A stretch of DNA of 64,000 nucleotides from Agelas oroides (lineage: Eukaryota > Porifera > Demospongiae > Agelasida > Agelasidae): positions 4,136,415 through 4,200,414 of the forward strand of contig OX422205.1 of NCBI GenBank assembly GCA_949130485.1. The letters run 5' to 3'. Below the pieces are notes generated by a model, which saw nothing but the letters and a program-made list of their open reading frames with translations, did no database searches and was not told the DNA's origin. The first letter of the stretch is position 1. Every line of letters starts with the position of its first letter. A program made the translations under genes and the position numbers. Below are positions 21,401-36,600 of the stretch, in pieces.

Positions 21401-24400
21401 GCTGAGCCTGGGGTTGTTCATGATGCAGGGCAGGTGGTTTACCCCTGTCAGAGTTGCTGTGTAATTGCTGGCCATCCACTTGCTGTTTAGCAAGCTCTGT
21501 CACTCTTTTCAGTCTATCTCTGTCCTCGGCTGACATCAAACTGAAGACTGAACCTGGATAAGATACAATCACTAATATCATACACACCTATCAGCACTAG
21601 TATGGTTGCTGTGAAATGTCAAAATGCTAAGGGTGCAATGGCAGCACAAAAAATTTGTTTCTGAGTGTTGTATTCCCTGACACAGACCACGTGGAGATCC
21701 AGGTTTCTGGTCTTTATTTCTTGCTCATAAACTAAGGGTGGCTATATTTCGGAATGAAAAGTGCTTAAGAGTTACAGTAGGAAAACCTTGAATCACTGAT
21801 CAGGCCAATTCTGACTCATGAACAATGTCAGGTGACCATTATGGCATTCTTGAAATTCATTGGCTTGTTTATATTTTTCCCATGGCGGCAACCAAAATCA
21901 ACAAGGAGGGTGTGTCCCTTTGACGTGGCATGTGGTACTTTGTAGGGGCCTGGTGGCACTTTCATGTGGCTGGGCAGAACTTTGAAGACTGAATACTCCA
22001 ACACTTAAACAAAAAAACAATGATAGAAGGGTTGTTCATTGAATGTGACAGCTAGCCATTTGTTTTGTGTAAAGCTTGCTGGAGTGGGCTTGAATGTTTG
22101 TGAGTGTGCTGGAAAGGCTAAGAACTATCCTGAAAGACGGGTGTCGTCACAGAGTTGTCTGGCAAAGGTACTGTAGAAAGGTGACTTTTCAGACTGGTAG
22201 GCTCGGCCCGTTGTTGTGCTAGCGGGAATTGTGTGTAACTTGGCTCTATTCTAGGGGCAATGACAGGGAGTAGGTTTGTGGCCATAGCTCCCTGGCCTAG
22301 AGGTGAGCAGGAAAAAGCATGCATAGTTTTGTAGGGGGTGAGTTGAGCTTTCTGAAACTGGGCTCGGTTTTAGTTGGTTTCAGTGGGGGATATGTCCGAT
22401 TTATCTTGAGAGCCAACACAGCCAAATTGCTGTTTTTGAGGTCAACTGTGAATTTTGCCCTGTAGACTGGAATTGAAGTGGTGGCGTGAAGTTTTCACTT
22501 ATTGTGTGTGTGTGTGTTGACAATGTGATCAGACTATGGGTGGAGCCTTAGAGAAGGTACAAATTTTCATTTTAGCTGAGGGACTAGAAATTGAGGGGGG
22601 GGGGGGGGGGGGTTGCATTATCAGGTAGAGGGAGCAGTTTGGTGCAAAGTTTTTGTCAATCTTGTGTACACTTTGACTTTGCCCATCTAGCCGTCCACAT
22701 GATTTGGAGATTCATGATCTAAGGTCGTATTACCTTAAAATGGCATGCTAGTTAGAAGTTGACCAGTTTTCCATGCACATATTTTACATGCATGTTTTTC
22801 AATTATTCAATTTACACTGAAACAGAATCATGACTTACAGTGATACTAGAATGTACAACTTAGGTTGAAAACAAAGTCCCAAGTATTGTACACTAAAAGG
22901 ACAACAATAACATACAGGAGATGGTTTGATGTGATAGATCCAACTTTCAATATGTCACCCATGTTGTACACTAGAAGAGATGTGATCTCGAGTGAAGAAT
23001 TTGTGTATATGGTATAAAACGAACAGTTTCATATACCAGGGGTACTTGAACATCATCTTAGCTGAGTAGAGTTTACCTGGTCATGGCAAGGAAGAGTTGG
23101 ATGGTGCTGTGCTGCCTGATTGTAGCACTGGAGAGTGCTGCTTTGTGTCAAGGAGGCTCTAGTGAAGACAGCCTCCAGGACTGCTCCCAAAATGATAGTA
23201 CCTTCCTACTCTACCAGAAGCTGGAAGGAGCACTCATCGACAGCTCCAAAGCACTTTTTCAATTGAAAGAAATGTTCTTCTCGGTGAGCAGAAGTCACAT
23301 TCAAGAAGTGGAGATCCTTCATATCCATGTTTGCATGAGAGTTGGTGTTACAGAGCATTTCCAAAGTCCTGGAACAAGTTCAAATGGCACACACACCAGC
23401 ACCCACTGCTGGGACTTTAAGTGGAGTGCTTCACCATTTTTAAGCTTGGTGACAGTTGATCAACTGATGGCAATAGACTTTATGTATGTGTACTTTGTAT
23501 ATCAAAAGATTTGAGGAACTACAGGACATAATAACATTAACATCAAACTCAACACTGACTTACTTCCATGTATGCATGAGCCTTCAGAGAATGATCTAAA
23601 AGGGGCATTGATCCACTTGCTCAGTTGGGTAAGTTTGTACATCATGTAAAAAAAGTTTCATGTGATACCGTAAAACTACAATTGCATGTGAGCTGTTTAT
23701 ATTATTTATGCATATTAGTATATGTGCACATAAATTTGTGTGTACATAAATTTGTGTGTGTATGACTTTTGTGCACACATGCATATTACAACTGGCAGTA
23801 GTGTGGTTTTTATTGCTGCATATTGACATGCAACATGACAAGTAGTTTGGCCCCTAGCCACATAAGTGCTCATGGTAAGAAGGCTAAGATCTAGGCAAAG
23901 TTGTGCATGCTATGTGGTTCGTTGATTGTTCATGCATTTAAGAAGGGTGGCATTGAAGCACAAAGAATGGTCTCCTAGGTACAGACTCCAGATGGAACAC
24001 ATAAATTGCATAAATAAGTTGTGTGGCCTGTTTTTGCAAATTCAAATCATTTTCTCACTCAGCATTCAAACACAGCATTAGGATATACTTAGATGGTTTC
24101 CACCACTAGAAAAGTGTTGGCATATTCCTTTCGAACACCAGCAAGGCGAAGATGTTCAGAAAGTCAGATGAATAATGTAGACAGCTCCAGTAGCCAGTGT
24201 ATAGCAACAAAAAGTACACAGGCAAGCATCAGATCATACCATAATAATGGCTAACCACAAGCTATGGAGTATTCAGAATGAAATGTAAGCAACAGAAATT
24301 CTTCTACTTAAATTGAACCAAATTCCCTGTTGTGTACCTAGAAGAAGACTACAGCACTAATAGTTAAAACAATAAAAACTCTAGTTGGAGCTAAAGAAAC

Positions 24401-27400
24401 TTCATACCAGTAATCACAAGTCAAATAATTAATGGCTGACAACCACACTACAGGCCAAAGCATATGCCAGGGCACAAGGGAAGCCACAGACATGGGAGGA
24501 GAGGGACAGAGGATATTTATCTTTATGGTACAACTACTGGACATCCGTACGTGAGGGCTCTGGGTTGACTCATGCTGAGGGTATCCACACACTCCTAATA
24601 CTCTTGTATATTTCTATCAATATCTTCACATTGCTGGTGTTCATGGTAGCCAGAAATCAATGTCAAGAAAAACTCACTACTCTAAGTTCCACTCAATCAT
24701 CTCATGTTTATGTGACAGCTGTGTTCATTGGAATAACACTCTTCAATATTACATACATCGTTTCATTTGTGGTTGCTCTTGCATCTGAGTACCCAACAGT
24801 GTGGGCAACTATGAAGGGATATCAGTCTTCACATCATCCTCCCATTCCTACTGGCACAAGACTATACAAAGATGAAGAGATCACTTTAATACTCAAGTAC
24901 ATAACCCTTCCAGTTACAGTGATTATTGAACTGTTTCTGGCTATGAAGGTTCATCAAAACCCTTGCTTTCCTCTTCCATCTCTGGCTGTCAAGTTGTGTT
25001 GCTGCTGTTGCCGCTGCTGTTCACAGAGACTGAAATATAAAACCCTCCAAATGTTGATCTGGTGGAATGCCATGGTGTTTATACAACTACTTGTGGGCCA
25101 TGTTGCTCTTCCTGTTCTCATCCTCTTCACCATAGCCCCAGCCGTAACTATTTCAGTGATAGGAACAGTTGCTCTGGTACACATATACATGTTGATTGTA
25201 GTAGTATACCTTGTTCAAATTGTCAGGAACGACTGTTCACAGAAAAAGTGTGGACTTGTATGTGCAGAGCTATTGGGTCTTATAATCTTTTTTGTCTTGT
25301 TGGCATCGCTGGTTTGCTTTTATTTGGAAGTATTGAGAGGTGGATCTAGCCTCACTGGTGTAAAAGGACTCATCTTTTCTCTCATTCCCTCTGTTGCGTT
25401 GTCTCTCACAGATTGGCTGATCAAAAAGCGTCTCAGCCGTGGAAGACACAATAGAATCTCAAGAATGGAGAATGTTGCAGGGGACAGGGCTCATGATGGG
25501 GAGATGGAAGAAGGCAGAGTACTTGCTGAAGAGCAAAAAAAATTGCTGCAGAGTGAATCCAAAAGTGAAGATTCTGATTCAGTTTAGCTCAGTGCAGAAC
25601 ATTTACAAACAAACTCCTCTTATCAGCATCACACACACTCGCTACCTGAATGTTTAAATATATTACTATCACTATACTTTAAGAGACTGTTCCTGAAGAA
25701 TTTTGTACACTTTTACATTACAGTGCCCTTGTTACAGCAGTACACAAGAGATGTTCTGAAGAATTTTGTACACTTTTACATTACAGTGCCCTTGTTACAG
25801 CAGTACACAAGAGATGTTCTGAAGAATTTTGTACACTTTTACATTACAGTGCCCTTGTTACAGCAGTACACAAGAGATGTTCTGAAGAATTTTGTACACT
25901 TTTACATTACAGTGCCCTTGTTACAGCAGTACACAAGAGATGTTCTGAAGAATTTTGTACACTTTACATTACAGTGCCCTTGTTACAGCAGTACACAAGA
26001 GATGTTCTGAAGAATTTTGTACACTTTACATTACAGTGCCCTTGTTACAGCAGTACACAAGAGATGTTCTGAAGAATTTTGCACACTTTTACATTACAGT
26101 GCCCTTGTTACAGCTAAGGCCAGGATTGATTAATCACACACTAGAAAAGGGACACAGAATTATACTCCAAATTACACATCTATTAAGGGCCCACCAGAAT
26201 TCATACCAAAACATAAATCAAATACATTCTTTGCTCACTGTGAGCATAAATTACACTTTCCATCACTGTTCATCATTCAAATCTGCATGCAATTCTCCAT
26301 AACAGACAATAATCATAGATACGCAATTTGTTGGGAAAAGGACTATCAAGTTTACATCTTAAAATTGACACCAGTAATCAATGATTGTGTAAGATTACCA
26401 ACCATCCTACTTAAGGGGCCATTCCATGTAGTAACCAACAATGACTAACCTGCCACCTTATCATATGAGACACTCAAAAGTATAGATTGCTGGCTGTTCT
26501 TTCCATGTACCTATGAGCCATGGCAACCAGCAAGATAAGGAACATCATCTACCTCATCCAGTGCATAAGGTGAAAGCTGTAGTACATCAGAGAGACACCC
26601 TTACCCACTTCAATGGTCATTACAGTGATACCGTATAGCACTAAATTTTCGAGGGTCTAAATTTTCAGATTTCGTTGAAATAATTTCGCAAGTTCGCTGC
26701 ACGCGCACACTGCACGCCACGTGTCAAAAATTTTCGTTGAAATATTTTCGCGAACGGTTGAAAATTGCGAAATTAAAGACCCGCGAAAATTTAGCGTCAC
26801 AATAGGAAGCTTGGATCTTCTCAATCTTCATGATAGAGGGATGTTAGAGTGAGCAGCTACTGGTTGGAGGTTAAAAACAAGAATGCACACCTGGGGAAGA
26901 AGGAGAGCTACTGGATCTATCATTTGTAGCCTCTATACCTGACAGAACTGGACCTGGAAACATGGGATGCTAGAACCACACCTATCTCCATGTACAGATA
27001 TAGGATGGGATGAGAAACTATATAGAAACACTCAACACTGATCTGCTTCCATGAGCTTCAGAGGCTGACCTCAAATGTGCATACATTTTGGACACCATAG
27101 GACTATATGAGAAACTATGAGACACCATAAGACACTATTAGCCTCGTTCCCATGGCCCAGGCGCGGAGGAGGGGCCGGGGAGGAGAAAGAGCGCCTGGTA
27201 CACACTGTTTGTGCATGCGCTTAATCACCACGGAATTCCGTGGCGACCGTGTTCGTACGTGTACATTCGTATACTGGTGACGTCATAAACTCGTCGCGTT
27301 GATGTCCCAGTTGATGTTCTGTTCGAGTGAGTTTCATATCGCGCTGTTCTGGGCCTTCTGGTAGCTAGGTACCTCGAGATAAAGCTCAAGAAAGGACAGG

Positions 27401-30400
27401 TTGCCTCCAATGAGTGCGTTTACTGAGGAAACGTACCTTTATGCGGTTATCCACTGTTTCCGGTAAGTCGATTCCTACCACTGCCTACCAGACATTTCTC
27501 TTTGTATCCAACAGTATTATAAAACTAGGCAGAGCATGTAGCAGCGATGTTTATAGCGTCCTAAGAACAAAAGCTGAGGTATTTTTTGTGACGGTTTATG
27601 CTATTCACGTGAACCGTTGATCGTCATATTAGTACACGCCCCTAATTCTACCACGTGGCCTTTGCTATAATTACGCGCATGCGCAAACAGTGTGTACTAG
27701 GCGTTCTTTCTCCCCCTCCTCCGCGCCTGGGAACGAGGCTAAAGACACTATGAGACACCATCAGACACCATGACACAACATACGACTCAACAAGACACAC
27801 CATTTGTGGGTTTTTTGAGCAGTACCTTGCTGATGCTAAGAAGGGATATATCTTTGGGAGAAATCATTGATAGGTGAACCTTTCATGCATGATTACGTTC
27901 TTAAATCAAACAAAAGACTGGCTGGAAGACACCATGGAGAATAGATAACAGGCATCCCCTATCATTAGTAGTAATCTATAGACTACCTAACTTTGATGCA
28001 ATCAGCTGCTACTGCAAAGCTGATTGTTAAATGATTGATAAAAGTGGTACAGCTTATTCTGTGTATGTATTTTAGTCTCCACTTCTTTACTCATTTTACA
28101 AACATGAGATTCAACAACCACAAAGTCAACTGTTGAAGAGACATGCCAGTTGTAGTGTATGAACTGTAAGTAGCAGGCCTTAGTTCATGGTACTTTTCAG
28201 TCCTCATTTCCAGCCACTTCAGAATGTATGTAGGTGCAGTTGTATCACTGGCTGCTAGCTAGTTTCTTGTGACAAATTAGAAGTTTAACCCCTGCAGGAG
28301 CTTATGAACACAGCGGCCCATGACCATCAAATTCACAGTATGTACCTACTACTTAACACACTGTACTATCTTCTGACATACAAAAGCTAAAGCATGTGCC
28401 AGAGCACAAGGTAAGCCACCAACATGGGAGGAGAGGGACAGAGGGTACTTATCTTTGTGGTACAACAACTTTGTAAAGCAAACTTCCAGAATTTGCGGTT
28501 TGAAAGTCTCAACCTAACCAGCACCATTGCAGAACTTGTAAAGCTGAAAAACAAGACCCAACCTGCAGTCTGTGTGAGCTAGGTCTCATCTGTGTGGACT
28601 TATACATCTTGACTGGAAGTTATAGCAGCCCCCATTTCCCTGTCACCCCAGCACAGCTGATGAGGCCTAGTATTGGCCAAAACATGTTCTGCACGGTGGG
28701 TGACTTTGCATAATATCTAGGTCTATTTTTTTTAGGGAGATGTGGTTTGTTGATTGTTCATGTACATCAGAAGGTTGTAAATGAAAACTACTTTGCTTAC
28801 AATTACTTTGTGTGTATAAGCATAACAAGGATGGACCAATCAGGTATCATTTTATGGTTACTCAGAATCTGGTAGTTATTGACCATAAGTACCTGGCTAC
28901 CACAATATAAACTATTACATCACAAAGTTTGACTTTAGTGTTTTAGTGTGCACATTAGGACCAAAAAAAAAAAAAACAATTATATATGCATGAACATGAG
29001 CTTATCTGAGTAGAGTTACTTAGTCATGGCAAGGAAGGTTTCAGGTGGTTGGATGGTGCTGTGCTGCCTGATTGTAGCACTGGAGAGTGCTGCTTTGTGT
29101 CAAGGAGGCTCTAGTGAAGACAGCCTCCAGGACTGCTCCCAAGATGATGGGATCACCCTGCTCTACCAGAAGCTGGAAGGAGCACTCATCAACAACCCCA
29201 AAGCACTTCTTCAGTTAAAGAGATTATTCTTCTCAGTGAGTGGAACTGACATCCAAGAGGTGGAGATCCTTCAGTTACATGTTTGTGTGAGTGTTGGCAC
29301 TACAGACAATTTCCAAATTCCTGAAACTAGTGCCAACAGTTCAAATGGCACACATGCCAGCACCCACTGCTGGAACTTCAAGTGGAGTGCTTCAGCACTA
29401 TTAAGCTTCATAACAGTTGATCAACTGATGGCGATTGATTTGATGTATGTGGACTGGATATATTCACGATTCGAGGGACTACGCTACATCGAACATTTGT
29501 CATCACACTCAACACTGATCCGCTTCCAAGTAAATGTATACTTTCAGAGAAGGACATAAAAGAAGTGTTGATCCAGTTACTCAGCTGGGTAAGTTAGTTC
29601 ATCATGTAAGATTCTAGTCTCCTCTAAAATGCTGTGAACTGCTACAGATGTCCCTTCTTAAGGTCACTATTAGTTGCATGTCAATCTCGTGTTCAGTATG
29701 TGTACATGTCAGTTTATAACTACTCAGCATAATAATGTAAAACGGGTCTCCTTCCCTAAAACATCAGAGTGCTTATCCCCCAGATACTACATTTTGTACT
29801 TCTTTTGCATAAACGTCCCTGATGAGAAACTCCTATATACAACAAATAGGGGTCTAACATCAGCTAAGTACATACTATTTAAAAGCTGCCAAAGTATGCA
29901 CACATAAATTTGAATGAACTCTCTAGGACATCTGTCTGAACTGCAAACGACTCCAGCTGCCTCATTAGTGCTATACAGCACTATAGCTCCAGCAACAACA
30001 AAAAAGGCAGGCATCAGACTAGAAATGATTATGGATTTAGGTAGGCACTATCTATTTACATACACAGGCCAAAGCATATACCAGAGCACAAGGGAAGCCA
30101 CAGACATGGGAGGAGAGAGACAGAGGATATTTATCTTTATGGTACAATTACTGGACCTCTGTATGTGAGGGCTCTGGACTAATCAAAGCTGACTTCATCC
30201 GCAAGATTCTAATAGTCTTGTACATTTCTCTCAATATCTTCATATTGCTGGTATTCGTGGTAGCTGCATCGATGGAAATCAATGCCAAAGAAAACTCACT
30301 GCTCTGAGTTCCAAACAATCATCTCATATTTACCTGATGGCTGTGCTCGTTGGAATAACTCTCTTCAATACTACATACATTCTTTTATTTGTGTATGGTC

Positions 30401-33400
30401 TTTTATCTAATCACCCCACAGTGTGGGCAACTATGAAGGGATATCGGTCTTCAAACAACTCTTCCATTCCTACTGGCACCAGACTATACAAAGATGAAGA
30501 ACTCACCTTAATACTCAAGTACATAACCCTTCCAGTTACAGTGACTATTGAACTGTTTCTGGCAATGAAGATTCATCACAACCCTCTCTTCCCTCGTCCA
30601 TCTTTGGTTGTCAAGTTGTGTTGCTGCTGTTGTAGCAGCTGTTCACAGAGACTGAAATATAAAATCCTCCGAACACTGATCTGGTGGAATGCCATGGTGT
30701 TCATACAACTACTTGTGGGCCATGTTGCTTTTCCTGTTCTCATCCTCTTCATCATAGCCCCAGCTGAGACAATCTCAGTAATAGGAACAGTTGCTCTGAT
30801 ACACATATACATTGTGATTGCAGTAGTATACCTTGTTCATATTGTCAGGAACCACTGTTCATGGAAAAACTTTGGACTTGCTTGTGCAGAGTTATTCGGT
30901 CTTGTAGCCTTCTTTGCTTTATTGGCATCACTGGTTTGCTTCTATTATGTAGTATTGAAAGTTGGATCTAAACTCACAAGCATAAATGGACTCATCATTT
31001 CCCTCATTCCCTCTGCTGTGGCGTCTCTCACAGCATGGCTGATCAAAAAGCGTCTCAGTCGTGGAAGACACAATAGAATCTCAAGAACGGAGAGTGTTGC
31101 AGGGGACAGGGCTCATGATGGGGAGATGGAAGAAGGCAGAGTACTTGCTAAAGAGCAAAGAAACCTGCTGGAGAGTGAGTCCGAAAATGAGGATTTTGAA
31201 TCAGTTTAATTAATCCAGACAAAAGTGAAGCTGCTATTTCTACTACACATACAATGCAGTACTCATAAAACACGTGCTACGTCAATACATATAATATTGC
31301 TGCTTTTGTTTCACTATACACACTTAACTTTCAGTTTGCAATATTGTACTAGTTTACATTACTGCACTTTGTTACAGCAGAGGCTGTGACTGGTTATTTG
31401 GTTACATGAACGCTCATTACTTCGTATAAAGTTGCACAACAAATGTAAGCCTAATGGCCTACTAATAGCACAATATCCAAACCTTGATAAACTCACATGT
31501 TCGTAGTTGCCCTAAAACCAATAGCTGTGGTTCACATTTCATTTAGAAAAAGGATGTGTCTAATGTCATAACTAGATAAGAAGATAAAGAACAAAGATCC
31601 ACACCTCAGAGAGCTACTGTATCCATCTAGCCTCATTCCCAGGCTCTCCCTGTACGCAAACAAAAAAAATTGCTTTTCCTTACTGTAAGCGATGGAAGCT
31701 GGGCGGGGCCTGGGAACTAAGGGAGCTTTGTGATGGTTTTGGTATTGCATGGAGGATGCTGTCTTGTGCAAGGGGGTTTCAGGAACATTTCAGATGGCAG
31801 AACTGAAAACAAGCTTGAAGGAGTACTTATCAACAAGTCCAATGTTATTTAAACATCCATATTCAAGAAGTCTGTATTAGACACACACTTACGTTTTTCC
31901 CAACAGCTAGAAAACTCTAAAATTCTGCATGTTTGCAACAACTGCACCACAATTCTGCCAAGTGTTAGCTAGCTTTGTAATATAGTGAAGCCATACTCTA
32001 TGGGGTACCCAATTGTGGTTTTGCAAAGGTGCTGAAAGTTGCTGTACTTGCATCATTTTGTGTTGTCCTTGCAAACCACAAAATCAATTAGGAATCCACT
32101 ACAGATGGGCCTGTTATTAGCTACCTACTACATCATTTCGTCTGCCTTGCAATATTAGAATGCACCAAGCCCAAACCACAAAATCAATTAGGAATCCATA
32201 CTATCAACCATAGGTGGGCCTGTTATTAGCTACAAAACATGCAAATTAAAAAAATTGAGTGGGCATGCCGATGTTAGATCCACCCATAAATTTCAGGAAT
32301 TGAATTTCTTGCATTAGATTAGATCATGCATGCTATTTGGTCAAACAGAAATGAATAAGAGCTCCTGGTCTTCAGTTGTCCAGAAGTGAGGTTCTTGATA
32401 GTAGCAGCTGCAGCAACAAAAAGTCTGTCAATCACCAAAGTAGAACATTTATGGGATGTCTCTTTCTCCTGGAAATTGTTCTTGACTGCCTTTATCAAGG
32501 CACAAAATAAACTGACTCGTACAACTGAGAGGCTTCTGATCAACCCAAAATTAATTAGTGGCGCTTGGCCTAAGTTGGATCCATGCACCCATAAATTCTC
32601 AGAATTGAGTTTCTATAGTGCTAGATTGGATCATGCATTTTAAATAGGGTGATTTAACTTTGTGGTTTGTCTTAGCCAGTATTCAAATGTTGCAAGATCA
32701 ATACAAAACACTGACAGAGCACACAGCACTAGACTGGCAGACTCAGCACACTGACTACAACTCCACATAACTTATACATGTATATGTAGCTAAAAATAGT
32801 TACACTATGTCCTATAAATAGCAGCCCGGACTCAGTTACTAGGGGAATGCAGTGCATTGTGGGGCGAGCGTGAGGGAGTTGTATGGTGCATTAGCATCCC
32901 CTATAGCACTACCTAGTCTTGCAAGCCAGACCCACTTCCGCAAGAGAGGGAAGAGTCTGGTGAACTGCGTATACAAGCCTTGTCCCGGCGCACTGTACAG
33001 TGCGCCCCAATCACGTTGCAGTATTTTGTCACATGACACATTACATCATTGTTTCAGTAGCGATAACAGTCTTGAAAACAGCGAAAGAGAGCTAGGACAT
33101 CTTTCCCGCTACTACAGGAACTGTAAAAGCACTTCGAGAATAGTTTTCAGGGAGCGTACTTACCCCGCAACAGGTAATTCAAGAGTGCATTATTTGAAAT
33201 CTGGTTACGTCATCCAGCTAATTGCATTCTGGTGGGACAAGGCTTGTATACGCAGTTCACCAGACCCTTCCCTCTTTTGCGGAAGTGGGTCTGGCTTACG
33301 AGACTAAGCACTACCCTTGTAGGATATCAAATGTATACTTATGCCGGTGTTTGTGGAGCAACAAAACTTGAATATGTGCTAATCTTGGGTTCATTGTACA

Positions 33401-33635
33401 CACTCTGTGTCATTACTGTGAAATGGTAGCTACTGCTGCATGTAGGCAACAAGGTCTCAAAGCATTTGGAGGCGGCTTGAAGAGTTGCAAGTTAAGGATG
33501 AGAGTTCAACATCGTGCATGGATATTTGCTGAGCACATACAGCTGTGGAATCAGGGTTCTCGCAGCTATGGGTGTGGAGTCAGGGTTGTGTAGACTATAT
33601 TTTCCCAGGGCACAGTTACTGGAGTTGTGGTACGC

Positions 33636-33666
<31 letters not shown>

Positions 33667-36600
33667 ATTTATTTTTTTTTGAAGTTGCAAAAGAATTTAT
33701 GAGGATAAATGGTCCAGCCAGAACAAGCATAGAAACAAAACAAAAACAAAACAATATATATATATATATATAAATAAAGATTTTTCTAAGAGTGGATGTG
33801 TGATTCTGCAATCACAAGGTCAGTTGGGGGGATGATCTGTTTGTGGGCAAGGCCGCTGGACGAACGGGCCCCTCGTATACACTGGATTGCAGATCTCAGG
33901 AGGGCGAATGAAAGATTGCATCTCATCCAGGCTAGAGTATTGCTGTATGGCTGATCACATTTCTCAGCAAGCATGAACGCTAGTCTCTTGTAGCAGGTGC
34001 TTGCGGAGTTACCACAGCCTCCAGAGAGGGACATAACAAGTGGGGTGAAGGAACCATGTTCTACTTCTCGCACACGCTGTTCGTAAGCCCTGGTCTTGAT
34101 CCTCTCATGTCTTCTGTACGTGGCGGCGAGGCATTGTTGTCGGTTAGATGGAGCATGGGGGTTGAAGATTTTGACATCGAAGTAAGCCCTTTCATAACGG
34201 CCACCCCAAAAGCCATTGGCGGCAACATCCAGCCTGGCACCGTCTCCAGTTATTGCGGAGGGTCAGTGGACCGAAGTGGCCAATTGATTTTTGGCATGAA
34301 ATCAACGAAATTCAGCAATTCAGAATTTAGAATTTTAGATTTTACTGCATTGGACCAAAGTGGCCAACTGAAATTTGGGTTTTGGTGGTTCACACTTTTT
34401 AAAATGTCCCACTGAACAAGCATGACCAGCTGTTCACCTGAAATTCAGCCATTAACATTTCCAAGACCCTCAGTTGGACCAAAGTGGCCAACTGAATCCT
34501 AAATTTTAGTCACTAAGAGTCAAACGACAGCGTTGGACCAAAGTGGCCAACTGAATTCTGAATTTCAGTAGTATAGAACTCAAAGACCTCTATGGTCTGC
34601 ACTTGGCCAAAGCAGCAAAAAGCCATTCAGAATTGCAAAATGTGCTGTTGGACCAAAGTGGCCAACCGCCATTCAGAATTGCAAAATGTGCTGTTGGACC
34701 AAAGTGGCCAACCGCCATTCAGAATTGTAAAATGTGCTGTTGGACCAAAGTGGCCAACTGCCATTCAGGTTTGAAGTGGGTGTCAGAAGGAATATTGGAT
34801 TCATTGATTGTAATTGCTCCCATGCACAGCGTTTGGGACCCATTCCATTCCATTTCTGGACTGCTGCACAACCTGTCACCACTGATGCAGCAAATTACTC
34901 AACCGCCAAAGAAAAAGGGAAGGCCTCTAAATGTGTGAGATATTAATCTGATTGCGTGGTCTGCAAGGTGGGTAACCCCCCAAAAGACAGGTTGCAAACA
35001 ACATAATGAAGCTTGAACAATTGGCAAACACACCATGTCATGGTAACTTGTTAGTAACTGTGCAGTGCTATTTTGATGCCAGTGGCTTGGGTTATGGAGG
35101 GTTTGCTGTGGAGCATGCAGACAAAGTAGTACATGGGCAGTGGACGTCTGAAGAGCAGTTCAAAAGCTCCACATGGAGAGAAATAGTGGCAGTTAGAAGA
35201 GTGTTAGTGGAGATTGCACCATTGTTGTCAGGTCTGTGTGTGAAATGGTGTTCTGATAACCAGAACGTGGTGCATATTTTGCAATCCGGAAGTAGAAAGG
35301 GTGATTTGCAGGATGAAGCCATTGCTATTTTTAGCATTTGTGCAGAACATTCCATCCGTCTAGAACCTGCATGGGTGCCTAGGGAGGACAATGGGTATGC
35401 AGATTACGTGAGTAAACTGGCAGATGTTGATGACTGGTACTTGAACCCTAGCGTATTTAGGTGGCTGGATGGCATTTGGGGTCCACACTCAGTGGACAGG
35501 TTTGCGAACAGTGCCAATACACAATTGCCAAGGTTTAACTCCAGGTTTTGGTCTTGGGGCACCGAGGCAGTAGATGCCTTTACATGTGATTGGAGTAATG
35601 AGAATAACTGGATATGCCCACCTCCTCTGATGATTACAAGGATACTGAGACACATGCAGAACTGTAGAGCAGTTGGTACAATGGTTGTACCAGAGTGGAA
35701 GTCTGCACCATTTTGGCCAGTGCTTTGTCCGAATGGTAGTGGTTTTGCAGAGTTTGTGGTAGACTGCTTGACACTCCCTAACAAGCCTGATTTGTTTCTG
35801 CCTGGTGTGCAGCGTCATTCAGTCTTTGGAAGAGGAGCTCCTGCCTTTCCAGTGCTCGCGGTCAGATTATCATTTCAATAATTTTGTATCATGTATTGTG
35901 GTTTTGTATGCTATGTTGACTTGACTATGATTAATCTCTGTTATGATGAATGGTGCATGGTCAGCACTTGTGGGTATATTTTACATTGCCTTGTGTCGTT
36001 GGGTTCACTACCTGTAGTTAAATTTATGAGTATGATGTATTGGTAGCAGTATATTATTTATTATTATTATTATGGGTTACACACCAACAAGAGGTGTACA
36101 AGATGCAGGGTAGTAATAAGACAACAAGATTAAATAACTAAATAACTGAATAACTTATGCACTAGAAACAGTGTTAATAACATCTTCATACGGTGAGAGG
36201 TATCCAAATTGTGCTCTGTAGCTCCTAATCACTTCAGCACACTGAAAGTCTTGTGGGTAGTATCTCTTAAAAAGACGATCTCCATAAATGGCATTGAAAC
36301 CAACAGAAGTGTAACAAAGATAGGAGGAATCCAGGAAGACAGACCGAACTACTGATGAGGAGGAGCAGCAAAGGGCACTATGCAGTAGCTCTCTTGACCT
36401 AGAATAAACTACATTGAAGATACTGTAAAGCCTGGCAGTGCAGTGCACAATAGCTGTGTGGGAGTTACGTGGTAGATGCCATACCCTTCTAAGCACTTTA
36501 TTGAGGGAAACTTCTATAACACTAATGCTCTTGCAAGACAGTTTCCACAGGGAGGATCCATAATAAGGACAGACAAAATGCCTGGACCAGCTTGGTCATT

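Noticed and set aside
23596-23841. Short minus frame of 81 codons downstream of 7TM exon 1
   Set aside because: It covers an intron with tgtgtgtacataaa repeats; no homology or splice context.
25723-26302. Frame encoding repeated PLLQQYTRDVLKNFVHFYIT
   Set aside because: It lies after the stop of 7TM copy 1 and consists only of the 63-bp minisatellite; no start or splice context.
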